Assembly (NCBI RefSeq): GCF_024436055.1
Contig: NZ_JANFNH010000023.1
Span: 1 to 64,000, forward strand
Length of the DNA: 64,000 bases
Source: Streptantibioticus rubrisoli
GTDB taxonomy: Bacteria; Actinomycetota; Actinomycetes; Streptomycetales; Streptomycetaceae
Direction of reading: 5' to 3'
The translations under genes were made by a program, and so were the position numbers. Positions 1 to 8,656 of the stretch are shown here, piece by piece. How positions within the stretch are numbered: the first letter of the stretch is position 1; each line of letters begins with the position of its first letter. Below the pieces are notes generated by a model. The model was given only the letters and a program-made list of their open reading frames with translations. It did not search any database and was not told the origin of the DNA.

Positions 1-78
1 GGCGGGAAAGGAAAGGCTCGTTGTCAGTGCCCCGGTCCATGATGGAATCCACAACCCGAGGGACCCGGAGGTGATGCG

Positions 79-1287
79 ATGGCAACCGCAGACGCCGTGC
101 TGGTGATCGGCGCTGGCATCATCGGTCTGTCCACCGCGTACGCGATCACCCGCACCGCCCCCGGCACCCGGGTCATCGTGCTGGAGAAGGAGCCCCGCCC
201 GGCCCAGCACCAGACCGGCCGCAACAGCGGCGTGATCCACAGTGGGATCTACTACCGCCCGGGATCCCTCAAGGCCCGCTACGCCGTGCAGGGCGCGGCG
301 GAGATGGTCAAGTTCTGCGCCGAGCACGACATCCCGCACGAGGTCACCGGAAAGCTGATCGTCGCCACCGACCGCGCCGAACTGCCGCGGCTGCACGCCC
401 TGGTGCAGCGCGGCAGGGAGAACGGCATCCCGGTGCGCGAGCTCGTCCCGTCGCAGATAGCCGAGTACGAGCCGCATGTCCGCGGCATCGCCGCCGTCCA
501 CGTCGGCACCACCGGCGTCTGCGACTTCCGCGCGGTGACCGAGACGCTGGCCCGCCTCGCCCAGGACGCGGGCGCGGAGCTGCGCTACGGCCAGCGGGTG
601 CGGGCGATCACCGAGCGCGGCGGCGAGGTGGTGGTCTCCAGCGCCGACGAGGAGTTCCGCGCCACGGTGCTGGTGAACTGCGCGGGGCTGCACTGCGACC
701 GCGTCGCCCGCCTCACGGGCCTGCGCCCAGCGATGCGGATCGTCCCGTTCCGGGGCGAGTTCTACGAGCTCGCGCCATCCGCCGCGGACCTGGTCCGGGG
801 ACTGGTCTACCCGGTGCCGGACCCGGCCTTCCCCTTCCTCGGCGTGCACCTCACCCGCGGTGTGGACGGCGGCGTCCACATCGGGCCCAACGCGGTACCG
901 GCGCTCGCCCGCGAGGGCTACGGCTGGCGTACGGTGAGCCCGCGCGACCTCGCGCAGACCTCCGCCTTCCCCGGCACCTGGCGGATAGCCCGTCGCCACT
1001 GGCGGTACGAGATCGACGAGGTCCGCCGCTCGCTGTCCAAGCGCGCCTTCACCCGCGCCGTACAGCGCCTGCTCCCCGATGTGCGCCCGGAGGACCTGAT
1101 ACCGGCCGCCTCGGGCGTCCGCGCCCAGGCGGTACTGCGAGACGGCACCCTCGCCGACGACTTCCTCTTCGCGGGTACGGGCCCGTACGTCCACGTGCTG
1201 AACGCGCCGTCCCCAGCGGCGACCGCGTCCCTGCCCATCGGCCGGGAGGTGGCCCGACGGGCGCTGGCGGCACTGGCCGCGGCGTAG
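79..1287 (+). CDS. lhgO: L-2-hydroxyglutarate oxidase-like FAD enzyme
   Basis: The 402-residue product is a DAO-family flavoprotein. An N-terminal dinucleotide-binding segment (VIGAGIIGLSTAYAI, about residues 9-23) is followed by GRNSGVIHSGIYY, the signature that places it with L-2-hydroxyglutarate dehydrogenases/oxidases rather than amino-acid or glycerol-3-phosphate oxidases. Family members oxidise L-2-hydroxyglutarate to 2-oxoglutarate and pass electrons to oxygen or the membrane quinone pool. Length matches the family (about 400). The start ATG is preceded by GGAGGTG at 68-74. It stands alone, ending about 100 bp before trmB on the same strand. Substrate is assigned from family membership only. 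Confidence 0.9.
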   Translation: MATADAVLVIGAGIIGLSTAYAITRTAPGTRVIVLEKEPRPAQHQTGRNSGVIHSGIYYRPGSLKARYAVQGAAEMVKFCAEHDIPHEVTGKLIVATDRAELPRLHALVQRGRENGIPVRELVPSQIAEYEPHVRGIAAVHVGTTGVCDFRAVTETLARLAQDAGAELRYGQRVRAITERGGEVVVSSADEEFRATVLVNCAGLHCDRVARLTGLRPAMRIVPFRGEFYELAPSAADLVRGLVYPVPDPAFPFLGVHLTRGVDGGVHIGPNAVPALAREGYGWRTVSPRDLAQTSAFPGTWRIARRHWRYEIDEVRRSLSKRAFTRAVQRLLPDVRPEDLIPAASGVRAQAVLRDGTLADDFLFAGTGPYVHVLNAPSPAATASLPIGREVARRALAALAAA

Positions 1288-1391
1288 CCGCGAGGGCGTC
1301 CCCGCGTTGCGCGAGGCGATCGCCGACCGTTCGCCTCCCGGACTCGCGGCCCCGGGGCCTTCGCCGCCGCCCCCGTAGAATTGGGTGCACT

Positions 1392-2186
1392 GTGTCTGAG
1401 TCCCGCGCCCCTGTGTCCACTATGTCCACCGTCGACGCCGAGAACACCCCCGCGCCCCGCGGGGGCAGGCCGATGTTCCCGAACGGCCCGGTGGCGCGTC
1501 CGCATCCCAACGCGCACCACGAGCAGCGGATCCGTACGTTCCACCCGCGCCGCGGCCGGGTGACCGCCGCGCAGGGTGACGCGATCAACCGGCTCTGGCC
1601 GCAGTGGGGCCTGGACATCGACGGCGCCCCGCTCGACCTCGCGGCACTCTTCGGCACCGCCGACCTCCCGGTCGTCGTGGAGATCGGTTTCGGCATGGGC
1701 GACGCGACCGCGCAGATGGCGGCCGCCGACCCCGGCACCGGCATCCTCGCCGTGGACGTCCACACCCCCGGCCAGGGCAACCTGCTGTGTCTCGCGGAGC
1801 GAAACGGACTGTCCAACATCCGGGTGGCCAACGGTGACGCGGTCATCCTGCTGCGCGACATGCTGCCGCCCGCCTCGCTCGCGGGCCTGCGGGTCTTCTT
1901 CCCCGACCCCTGGCCCAAGGCCCGCCACCACAAGCGCCGGATGATCCAGCCGGAGTTCGTCTCCCTTGCCGTCTCCCGGCTCGCCCCCGGCGCCGTCTTC
2001 CACTGCGCCACCGACTGGGAGCCGTACGCGGAGCAGATGCTGGAGGTGCTCGGTGCCGAGCCGGAGCTGCGCAACGCGTACGACGGCTACGCGCCCCGTC
2101 CGGACTTCAGGCCGATGACCAAGTTCGAGCGACAGGGCCTGGCCAAGGGCCACGTCGTGCACGACCTGGTCTTCACCCGCCGCTGA
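1392..2186 (+). CDS. trmB: tRNA (guanine-N7-)-methyltransferase
   Basis: This enzyme makes 7-methylguanosine at position 46 of tRNA variable loops using S-adenosylmethionine. The 264-residue protein has the SAM site VVEIGFGMGDATAQMA at about residues 96-111, and the family motif PDPWPKARHHKRR around 174-186, which carries the substrate-binding Asp and basic residues. About 55 residues of low-complexity N-terminal extension precede the Rossmann fold, as is usual for streptomycete TrmB. The called start is a GTG; a downstream ATG at 1422 is an alternative. The next gene in the same orientation begins 124 bp later. Confidence 0.94.
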   Translation: MSESRAPVSTMSTVDAENTPAPRGGRPMFPNGPVARPHPNAHHEQRIRTFHPRRGRVTAAQGDAINRLWPQWGLDIDGAPLDLAALFGTADLPVVVEIGFGMGDATAQMAAADPGTGILAVDVHTPGQGNLLCLAERNGLSNIRVANGDAVILLRDMLPPASLAGLRVFFPDPWPKARHHKRRMIQPEFVSLAVSRLAPGAVFHCATDWEPYAEQMLEVLGAEPELRNAYDGYAPRPDFRPMTKFERQGLAKGHVVHDLVFTRR

Positions 2187-2310
2187 CCCCAACCGGCCCG
2201 CACCGGCCTCGTACCGTGCGCGCCCCCACCGCGCCACCGCCGGGCGCGCCCGCCAGCCACGGTCCGACGCGGCGTCGCGCGCACCACCCGTTCGGCCTTA
2301 GGCTCGACGG

Positions 2311-3738
2311 GTGTACTCGCACCCGCATTCGCCCGGTCCCGTCGGGTCCCAGCACACCGGGCCGAACGGGTACGGGCCCACCGGCCCGGCCTATCCGGCG
2401 CCGGGCACGAACCCCACTCCGGGGCCCCACACCCACGGCGCGCACCCGGTCCCTTCCTACGAGCAGCAGCCGCAGTTCGCGCTGCCCAAGCACTGGCGGT
2501 ACAAGCCGCGTCGGGCGTTCTGGGAGAGCAAGGCGCTGCGCGCCGGTGCGCTGATCGCCCTGCTCGCGCTGTGCGGCCTGGTCATTTTGGCGATAGTCCG
2601 CCAACAGACCGGCACCGAGGGCTTCCTGGTCGGCCTGGCGTTGGCGGTACTGCCGGTCCCGCTGCTCGTCGGAACGTTTCTGTGGGTCGACCGCGTGGAA
2701 CCGCAGCCCTGGCGGAACCTGGTCTTCTGTTTCGCCTGGGGGGCGTGCGCGGCAACGCTTGTCGCGCTGCTCGCCAACAGTTATGCGACGCATCTGCTGG
2801 CGACGACGTTCACTTCGCACCCCGGGGAGAGCGATACCTGGGGCGGGACCTTCGTCGCACCGCTGGTGGAGGAGACCTGCAAGGGCACCGCGGTACTGCT
2901 GATCTTCCTGTTCCGCCGCCGCGACGTGCAGGGCATCGTGGACGGAGTGGTGGTCGCCGGGATCACCGCGACCGGCTTCGCGTTCACCGAGAACATCCTG
3001 TACATCGGCAACGCCTTCGGCGAGGACCAGGTGCTGGGCTCAACCGGCCTGGGCTCCACCACGATCGCCACCTTCTTCATCCGCGTGATCATGTCCCCGT
3101 TCGCCCACCCGCTGTTCACCAGCATGACCGGCGTCGGTTTCGGCATAGCGGCGATGAGCCGCCGCGGCCAGGCACGCCGCTGGTTGGCACCGCTCGGCGG
3201 CTGGGTGATAGCCATGCTGCTGCACGGCATATGGAACGGTTCGTCGTCGCTCGGCCAGTTCGGCTTCCTGCTGATCTACGCGGCCTTCATGCTCCCGGTC
3301 TTCACCCTGCTGGCGTGGCTGGCGGTCTGGTCGCGGGGCAACGAACTGCGCACGATCCGCGCCCAGTTGCCGGTGTACGCGATGGCGGGCTGGCTCGCGC
3401 CGCTCGAACCGGTCGCCCTGTCCTCGATGAAGGCCCGCAAGCTCGCCCGTGACCTGGCCCGCGGCTCCCGCGGCCCGGCCGCCGCCCGCGCGGTGCGCGA
3501 GTACCAGTCGTTCGCGACCTCGCTCGCCTTCCTGCGGGCCCGCGCCGCGCGGGGCGACGCCGACCCGGACTTCACCGTCCGCGAGCAGGAGTTGCTGCAC
3601 CACATGTGGCAGCGCAAGGCCCTGGCCCAGCCGCTGCTCGTCCAGGCCGCGTACTCCGTCCTTCCGCCGGTGCCACCGGTCTGGCCGGGCCCGCAGTTCC
3701 CGCCACCGCACTACGGCCCCTACGGCCCGCCCCGCTGA
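2311..3738 (+). CDS. PrsW-family intramembrane metalloprotease
   Basis: This 475-residue polytopic membrane protein has a Pro/Gly/His-rich cytosolic N-terminus of about 70 residues, then about eight hydrophobic segments. It carries PrsW signatures: an EE pair followed by Lys (VEETCKG, about residue 190), FAFTENILYIGNAF, HPLFTSMTG and LHGIWNG, whose Glu and His residues line the proposed active site. In Bacillus PrsW performs site-1 cleavage of an anti-sigma factor; the streptomycete target cannot be told from this sequence. The start is GTG. The C-terminal 120 residues are a soluble tail ending in a Pro-rich segment. It converges on the downstream HAD gene with a 16-bp gap. Confidence 0.87.
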   Translation: MYSHPHSPGPVGSQHTGPNGYGPTGPAYPAPGTNPTPGPHTHGAHPVPSYEQQPQFALPKHWRYKPRRAFWESKALRAGALIALLALCGLVILAIVRQQTGTEGFLVGLALAVLPVPLLVGTFLWVDRVEPQPWRNLVFCFAWGACAATLVALLANSYATHLLATTFTSHPGESDTWGGTFVAPLVEETCKGTAVLLIFLFRRRDVQGIVDGVVVAGITATGFAFTENILYIGNAFGEDQVLGSTGLGSTTIATFFIRVIMSPFAHPLFTSMTGVGFGIAAMSRRGQARRWLAPLGGWVIAMLLHGIWNGSSSLGQFGFLLIYAAFMLPVFTLLAWLAVWSRGNELRTIRAQLPVYAMAGWLAPLEPVALSSMKARKLARDLARGSRGPAAARAVREYQSFATSLAFLRARAARGDADPDFTVREQELLHHMWQRKALAQPLLVQAAYSVLPPVPPVWPGPQFPPPHYGPYGPPR

Positions 3739-3754
3739 ACCTCACCGTTGAGCC

Positions 3755-4393
3755 TCAGCGCCGGGCGGCCACCCAGCCGGGCAACTCCCGCAGCCCGTCG
3801 AGCCGCACATCGGCGCCGCCGTCCGGCCCCTGCTCGATGAACCCCCACGGCCCTCGCCGCAACAGCCCCGCCCTGAGCCCGGCCTGCTTGGCCGCGATGA
3901 CGTCGTTGTCGACCCGGTCCCCCACATAGAGGATTTCCGCCGCCTCACACGGCGCCGCGTCCACCACGCGTCGGAAGAACGCCGGATCGGGCTTGCTCAC
4001 CGCCCAACCCTCGCTGGTGGCGATCAGATCAACCGGCAGTTCGCACGCGACCAGGTCACCGTGCGCCCGCACCGGTTGGTTCCCCGCGATCCCCACCCAG
4101 AGCCCCGCCCGCTTCAACTCCGCTATGCACGGCCGCACATCGGGATAGAGGTCCGCGCTGCCGAACCCGCACGACTCCCCCGCCGCCTTCCGCCTGGCGT
4201 CCTCAACCTGCCAGTCGAAGTCCTCCCGAAACACCCGCATCGCCGACAGCAGCGACTCCCCCCGAGCCACCGCGGCCCCGACAACCGCCGAGAAGGTGTG
4301 CCGCGGCACCCCCAACCAGTCCGCCCACCCCGCGAAGACCCTGGTCTCATCCACCAACGTCTCGCCCACGTCGAACACCACAGCGCGAATCAT
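3755..4393 (-). CDS. HAD-superfamily hydrolase
   Basis: This 212-residue protein belongs to the haloacid dehalogenase superfamily of Asp-nucleophile phosphatases. Motif I is VVFDVGETLVDE at residues 5-16, with the nucleophile Asp8; the second aspartate of the usual DxD is replaced by Gly. Motif III/IV are seen as SKPDPAFF and YVGDRVDNDVIAAKQAG. A helical cap lies between residues 20 and 90. The substrate is unknown; members of this group include small-metabolite phosphatases and some dehalogenases. It is transcribed toward the PrsW gene and probably monocistronic. Confidence 0.85.
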   Translation of the reverse strand: MIRAVVFDVGETLVDETRVFAGWADWLGVPRHTFSAVVGAAVARGESLLSAMRVFREDFDWQVEDARRKAAGESCGFGSADLYPDVRPCIAELKRAGLWVGIAGNQPVRAHGDLVACELPVDLIATSEGWAVSKPDPAFFRRVVDAAPCEAAEILYVGDRVDNDVIAAKQAGLRAGLLRRGPWGFIEQGPDGGADVRLDGLRELPGWVAARR

Positions 4394-4487
4394 GCGCGCA
4401 GCCTAAAGCGCCGTTCCCGCAGCCCACTTGGCCGGGCGGGGACGAGGGTCGCGATAATGCGCGGGAGATCCGGCACAGGGGGGACCA

Positions 4488-4856
4488 ATGATTGATCTGC
4501 CGTGGTGGGGTGTGGCCTGGGCGGTCGCCGTCGGGGGCGGCTGGGCCAGCAAGAGCGTACGGCAGGCCTTGCGGACCCGGCACGAGCGGAAGCTGCAGCG
4601 GCTGGCCGCCGAGGAGCGCAGGCAACTGGCGTTGGACGCGGCCAACAAGCCGCCGGAGCCGGTCTGCGGGTGTACACACCATCTGGCCAAGCATGACAAA
4701 CAGGGCAAGTGCCATGAAATGGTCGAGGCGCCGACCGCCTGGGACGCGGAGCGGAAACCAGTCAGCTACGAGCCGCGGCGGTGCAACTGCCAGCAGTACG
4801 TGGGGCCGCAGCCGCTGGCGACGGTGTACGCCGAGGAGATCGTGGATCTGGAGTAG
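4488..4856 (+). CDS. membrane-anchored small protein with Cys/His cluster
   Basis: Not assigned to a known family. The 122-residue protein opens with one hydrophobic segment (residues 4-22) followed by a basic, helical stretch (about 25-58). Its C-terminal half carries a dense set of potential metal ligands: CGCTHH, a later single Cys (GKC) and CNC near residue 105. Eight ligands of this kind suggest one or two bound zinc ions. GGGGGGACC before the ATG is a good ribosome-binding site. It is divergent from the HAD gene, sharing a roughly 95-bp promoter region. Function unknown. Confidence 0.75.
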   Translation: MIDLPWWGVAWAVAVGGGWASKSVRQALRTRHERKLQRLAAEERRQLALDAANKPPEPVCGCTHHLAKHDKQGKCHEMVEAPTAWDAERKPVSYEPRRCNCQQYVGPQPLATVYAEEIVDLE

Positions 4857-5001
4857 GACCGCGCGGTGGGGGGTCGGGGAGTGTCAGTCCCCCTCGCTAG
4901 AGTCTTGATCAGCAGAGTCTTGATCAGCGTCGAACTGGGGCCCGGCGGGGGCTGGTTCACCGGTTCGGCGTGCCGAGCACGCACATCACACGGGGGACAT
5001 C

Positions 5002-5694
5002 ATGAGAACACGCACCGCAGCCGTGCTGCTGGCCGTGGTCACGGCCGTGGCGGCCTGGACCGCCGTCCCGACCGCGTCCGCGGCGCCGGTCTACTCGGGA
5101 CGGGGCTGGGCGATAGAGACCAGTTGGGGCATCCATTCCATCGACCGCTCCAAGCCGTACACCTTCACCTTCACCTCGGCCGCCGCAAGGGACCGGCTGA
5201 CGCCGTACATCGCCCCGGTGCTGGGCCAGTTGAGCAGCGCCACCGGCGCGAAGTTCGTCCTGAGCCGTACGGTGGAGAACTTCACGGGCAACTGCCCGAC
5301 CAAGCACCACCTGGTGATGAGCCTCAACTACCGCCCACTGAACGGACAGAAGGGAATGAGCCGGGCGCTGCCCTGCTACGACACCGTCGACCACTCGGCG
5401 TTCGGTGGCATAGCCAAGATAGACAGCGAGTACTGGACCCCCGCCTGGAAGGACCCGGACTGGTGGAAGGCGAACGCCGTCGTCCATGAGATAGGGCACC
5501 TGGTGGGCCTGGACCACCCCAACGCCAAGGACGCCAAGGGCAATGACATCCCGTTCAAGTGCGTCACCGACGCCCAGGGTTTCCGCCCTCTGATGTGCAG
5601 CCCGAACGGCGGCTACAGCGGCAGTCGGGGCGGACGGTTCACCGACCTCGACCTGGCGGGGCTCAGGCAGCTCGGGCGCAACTGGACGGCGTGA
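5002..5694 (+). CDS. secreted matrixin-like zinc metalloprotease
   Basis: The 230-residue product has a clear Sec signal peptide (basic MRTR, hydrophobic core, cleavage after about residue 29 at ASAAP). The active site HEIGHLVGLDH (about residues 163-173) fits the metzincin zinc signature HExxHxxGxxH, except that Asp-His follows at the third-ligand position, as in many actinobacterial DUF3152/matrixin-like proteins. Paired cysteines suggest disulphides in the exported form. GGGGGACATC precedes the ATG. It stands alone. Predicted role: extracellular proteolysis; substrate unknown. Confidence 0.82.
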   Translation: MRTRTAAVLLAVVTAVAAWTAVPTASAAPVYSGRGWAIETSWGIHSIDRSKPYTFTFTSAAARDRLTPYIAPVLGQLSSATGAKFVLSRTVENFTGNCPTKHHLVMSLNYRPLNGQKGMSRALPCYDTVDHSAFGGIAKIDSEYWTPAWKDPDWWKANAVVHEIGHLVGLDHPNAKDAKGNDIPFKCVTDAQGFRPLMCSPNGGYSGSRGGRFTDLDLAGLRQLGRNWTA

Positions 5695-5785
5695 CAGCAC
5701 GCCCCGGCCCGCCCCGCAGCGACAATTCGGGCGGGGTTAGTCTCAGGAACCACACAGAAGTTGTTTATAACGGGAGGTAGCGCGG

Positions 5786-6088
5786 ATGCCCAGGATTCCG
5801 GGTTCCGTGGCGGCCGCGGCCGGGCTGATCGGCGGCTATGGCGTGGCGCGTTGGACCAAGAAGCGGCCGCTGGGCGGTGCCGCGCTGGCGGTGGCGGGTG
5901 CCTTCGCCGCGCGGGACTGGAACGGCAAGGCCGGGCTGAAGACGGCCGCCACGCTGAGCGGGTTGTACGCGGCCGCCGCCGCGGGCTCGCACCCGCTGGC
6001 GAAGAAGGTCGGCGCCTGGCCCGCGGTCCTCACCGCGGCGGGCACGGTCGCGGCCGCGGCGTGGATAGCCGCCGACCGCAACTACTGA
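5786..6088 (+). CDS. small alanine-rich membrane protein
   Basis: No family recognised with confidence. The 100-residue protein consists of three or four short hydrophobic helices rich in Ala and Gly separated by basic residues, so it is probably an inner-membrane protein. CGGGAGGTAG eight bases before the ATG is a strong ribosome-binding site, which supports expression. It is followed by a stem-loop terminator and then by the convergent M23 peptidase gene. Confidence 0.7.
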   Translation: MPRIPGSVAAAAGLIGGYGVARWTKKRPLGGAALAVAGAFAARDWNGKAGLKTAATLSGLYAAAAAGSHPLAKKVGAWPAVLTAAGTVAAAAWIAADRNY

Positions 6089-6098
6089 CAGGTGGTGC

Positions 6099-6141
6099 GC
6101 CGACGGCCCTGGTGTCGGGGGATGGCACCGGGGCCGTCGGC
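6099..6141 (+). terminator. rho-independent-type terminator hairpin
   Basis: Eleven-base perfect arms (GCCGACGGCCC and its complement) enclose a partly paired 21-base loop just after the small membrane protein. There is no strong T-tract, as is common in Streptomyces. It lies between convergent genes and may serve both. Confidence 0.6.
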
Positions 6142-6248
6142 AGTACACGGGACGCACGAGCGGCACGGCGTCTACGGCGCGGCATCGGGCGGGGCAGGGC
6201 CGACCCAACGGCGCTGAACGGGCGCTCAGTACGCCTTCTTGTTGAAGA

Positions 6249-7199
6249 TTATACCGATACCCCGTGGTCCCGCAGCCAGGGCAGCGGATCGACCGGTCCG
6301 CCCCCGCCCGGCCGGACCTCCAGGTGCAGATGCGGCCCGGTGACGTTGCCGGTCGCGCCCACCCGGCCGATGACGTCGCCGGTGGTGACCTTGCCACCGG
6401 TCTTCACCATCGAGGACAGATGGCAGTACCACAGCTCGGTGCGGTCATCGAGGGTCAGCACGATCCGGTACCCGTACGAACCGGCCCACCCAGCGGAAGT
6501 GATCGTTCCGCTGTGGATGGCCATCACGGGAGTGCCGGTCGGCGCGGCGAAGTCCTGACCGGTGTGGGTGGACGACCACAGCGAACTCGCCGCGCCGAAT
6601 CCCGCGGTCGGGGTGTAGGACATGACGGGTTTGCCGTAGCTGGTGGCGAGTTGGGCGGCCCGCTCGGCCTCCGCCTTGGCGGCGGCCTCCTCGGCCGCCT
6701 TGCGCCGAGCGTCCTCCTCGGCCTTCTTCTTCGCCACCTCCTCGCGCACCTTGCGCGCGGCGGCCTCCTTGGCGGCCCGTTCCTCGGCGGCCTTGCGCTC
6801 CGCCTCGCGTGCGGCGGCGTCGGCCGCGGCCCGCTGGCCCTGCGCCTGGGCCAGGATCCGGGTGCGCAGCGACTCGCCCGGGTCCAAGGACGCCGCGGGG
6901 GCGGTGGCCGGAGTGTGGTCGGCGGCGGAACCGGTGACGGCGTGCATCACCTGCGGCAGTACGTCGGGGACCGAAACCGGAATGGAAACCGGCGACTTGC
7001 CCTGTGCGGCGGCCACCCCGCCCGCGCCGACCGCGGCCATCGCGGCGACGCCGAGCACCGTCGAACCACGCGAGACGGAGCGCTGCTTGGGCAGTCGGTG
7101 CCGCCCCCCGTCACCGGCGGACAGGTCGTCCGAGGGAACCGGAGCGGCCGGGTCGGGCGAGGGGGCGGGATCCGCGAGGGCGGGCTGCTGCGACGCCAC
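6249..7199 (-). CDS. M23-family peptidoglycan endopeptidase, riboswitch controlled
   Basis: The 316-residue protein has a variable N-terminal region, a hydrophobic segment near residues 47-65 that can act as a signal anchor, a Lys/Glu/Ala-rich coiled coil (about 115-170) and a C-terminal LytM-type peptidase domain. Zinc ligands are seen in HTGQDFAAP and HLHLEV, with the usual CHLS motif between. Such enzymes cut peptide cross-links in cell-wall peptidoglycan. The start is GTG, with AAAGGAG 11 bases upstream. A c-di-AMP riboswitch precedes it, consistent with control of wall hydrolases by this second messenger in streptomycetes. Probably monocistronic. Confidence 0.9.
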   Translation of the reverse strand: MASQQPALADPAPSPDPAAPVPSDDLSAGDGGRHRLPKQRSVSRGSTVLGVAAMAAVGAGGVAAAQGKSPVSIPVSVPDVLPQVMHAVTGSAADHTPATAPAASLDPGESLRTRILAQAQGQRAAADAAAREAERKAAEERAAKEAAARKVREEVAKKKAEEDARRKAAEEAAAKAEAERAAQLATSYGKPVMSYTPTAGFGAASSLWSSTHTGQDFAAPTGTPVMAIHSGTITSAGWAGSYGYRIVLTLDDRTELWYCHLSSMVKTGGKVTTGDVIGRVGATGNVTGPHLHLEVRPGGGGPVDPLPWLRDHGVSV

Positions 7200-7214
7200 T
7201 GGTGGCGCACTCCT

Positions 7215-7350
7215 TTCCTTCCTTCACGCCTACCGGGTTAGCTGACGGGTTCGGAAGCAGGAAGGTCTCCTACCGGCCCTGGCACAGGCCGGATTCACCC
7301 CACGGGATGGGTCCCCGGTTCCCGCGCCCGAGCGCGGGATTCGGCGTTGC
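7215..7350 (-). promoter_or_regulatory. c-di-AMP riboswitch (ydaO/yuaA type)
   Basis: On the minus strand the leader of the M23 gene contains, in order, GGGACCCATCCCG, GGGGTGAATCCGGCC, GGTAGGAGACCTTCC, CCGAACCCGTCAGCTAACC and GGTAGGCG before the ribosome-binding site. These are the conserved blocks of the ydaO/yuaA riboswitch as found upstream of actinobacterial cell-wall hydrolases. It binds cyclic di-AMP and normally turns gene expression off. Boundaries are approximate; they come from motif matching by eye, not a covariance search. Confidence 0.88.
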
Positions 7351-7579
7351 GTTATCGAACGTTAATAGACCCGACGGCTTGTTTCCAACCCGTTCGGGGA
7401 AAACTGCGCCCGCACAGGCCGGTTGGCGCCCGCGCACCCCGGGCCTGGCCCACGTGCCGTCAGCGGTGGGCCCGCGGCGCGGGTAACGGATCGGCGGGCG
7501 GGCGGTGAACAGTGCGTCAACCACGTGAACCGGCGGAATCCGGCGGAACGCCAGCCCCTTCCCACCCGTCTAGTACGGC

Positions 7580-8656
7580 GTGAGTCTCACCGGCACGTTG
7601 TTCTTCGTCGTCCTGATCGCCGCGACGGTACTGATGGTCCTGGCCACCCTGCTGCTGTGGTCCCGTATCCCCGGACCGCAACTGGTGCGCTGGCTGTCGC
7701 GGCTGGTCATGATTTTGCTCTGCCAGCTGACGGCGATCTCCGTGGTCGCCGCGTGGATCAACACCAGTTACGGGCTGTACGCGTCCTGGTCGGACCTGCT
7801 GGGCACGAACAACAACGCCAACGCCGCCGCCATGCCGGGACCGCCCGCCTCGCAGGCCAAGTTCAGCCGGAGCGGTACCGGAATCCTGGACACGTACTTC
7901 CACGGCGCGCACTCCAAGCTCTCCGGCCAGGTGATCGTGTGGACCCCACCGGAGTACGACGACCCCAGGAACCGGAACATGAGGTTCCCGGTACTGATGC
8001 TGCTGCACGGGGTGCCCGGCTCACCGCAGTCCTGGCTGGAGCACGGTGGTATGCCCACCGCCTTCCAGAAGTTGGTGGACGCGAACAAGGCGCATCCGTT
8101 CATCCTGGCCATGCCGGTGATCAACCCGGGCAGCGTCGACACCGACTGCGCCGACATCCCGGGCCGCAAGGTCGCCACCTGGCTGTCGGCCGATGTGCCG
8201 AGCCTGATCAGGGACAAGTTCCGTACCGTCCCGGGCCCCAAGGGCTGGGGCGTGATGGGCTTCTCCACCGGCGGCTACTGCGCCGCCAAGCTCCCGCTGC
8301 AGTTCCCGAAGGTGTTCGGCGCGGGCGCCGCGCTCGACCCCGACCGGCTGTCCGGCGACCCGTCGATTCTGTCCGACCCCGAACTGCGCCGTCTCAACAG
8401 CCCGACCGACATGGTCCGGCACTCCAGGGCGGACGTGGGGATCTTCCTGGCCACCTCGAAGCAGGACCGTTTCAGCCAACCGTTCTACATCGAGCAGTTC
8501 ATCCGCGCCGCGGAAGGCAGCACGGTCCGGGTGAAGACCGAGCTGCTCTCCACCGGCGGGCACAACTACGGCACGTGGACCAGCGAGTACCCGGCCGCCT
8601 TCGGCTGGCTCAGCCAGCAGCTCGCGGCACCACAGCGGTCAGCGCCTCGGAGGTAG
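7580..8656 (+). CDS. membrane-anchored alpha/beta-hydrolase esterase (antigen 85-like)
   Basis: The 358-residue protein has two or three N-terminal membrane helices (about residues 5-80) and a C-terminal extracytoplasmic alpha/beta-hydrolase domain of the esterase D / antigen 85 group. The nucleophile elbow is GFSTGG (Ser about residue 232) and the His is in GGHNYGTW near residue 330. Streptomycetes lack mycolic acids, so a mycolyltransferase role is unlikely; an envelope esterase or acyltransferase is more plausible. The GTG start lies seven codons from the first membrane helix. Its last 47 bases overlap the 3' end of the opposing ftsW-like gene. Confidence 0.85.
   Translation: MSLTGTLFFVVLIAATVLMVLATLLLWSRIPGPQLVRWLSRLVMILLCQLTAISVVAAWINTSYGLYASWSDLLGTNNNANAAAMPGPPASQAKFSRSGTGILDTYFHGAHSKLSGQVIVWTPPEYDDPRNRNMRFPVLMLLHGVPGSPQSWLEHGGMPTAFQKLVDANKAHPFILAMPVINPGSVDTDCADIPGRKVATWLSADVPSLIRDKFRTVPGPKGWGVMGFSTGGYCAAKLPLQFPKVFGAGAALDPDRLSGDPSILSDPELRRLNSPTDMVRHSRADVGIFLATSKQDRFSQPFYIEQFIRAAEGSTVRVKTELLSTGGHNYGTWTSEYPAAFGWLSQQLAAPQRSAPRR

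Noticed and set aside
918-2237. Long minus-strand frame over the lhgO and trmB genes
   Set aside because: It covers two well-recognised genes on the opposite strand and has low-complexity Arg/Gly/Val sequence.
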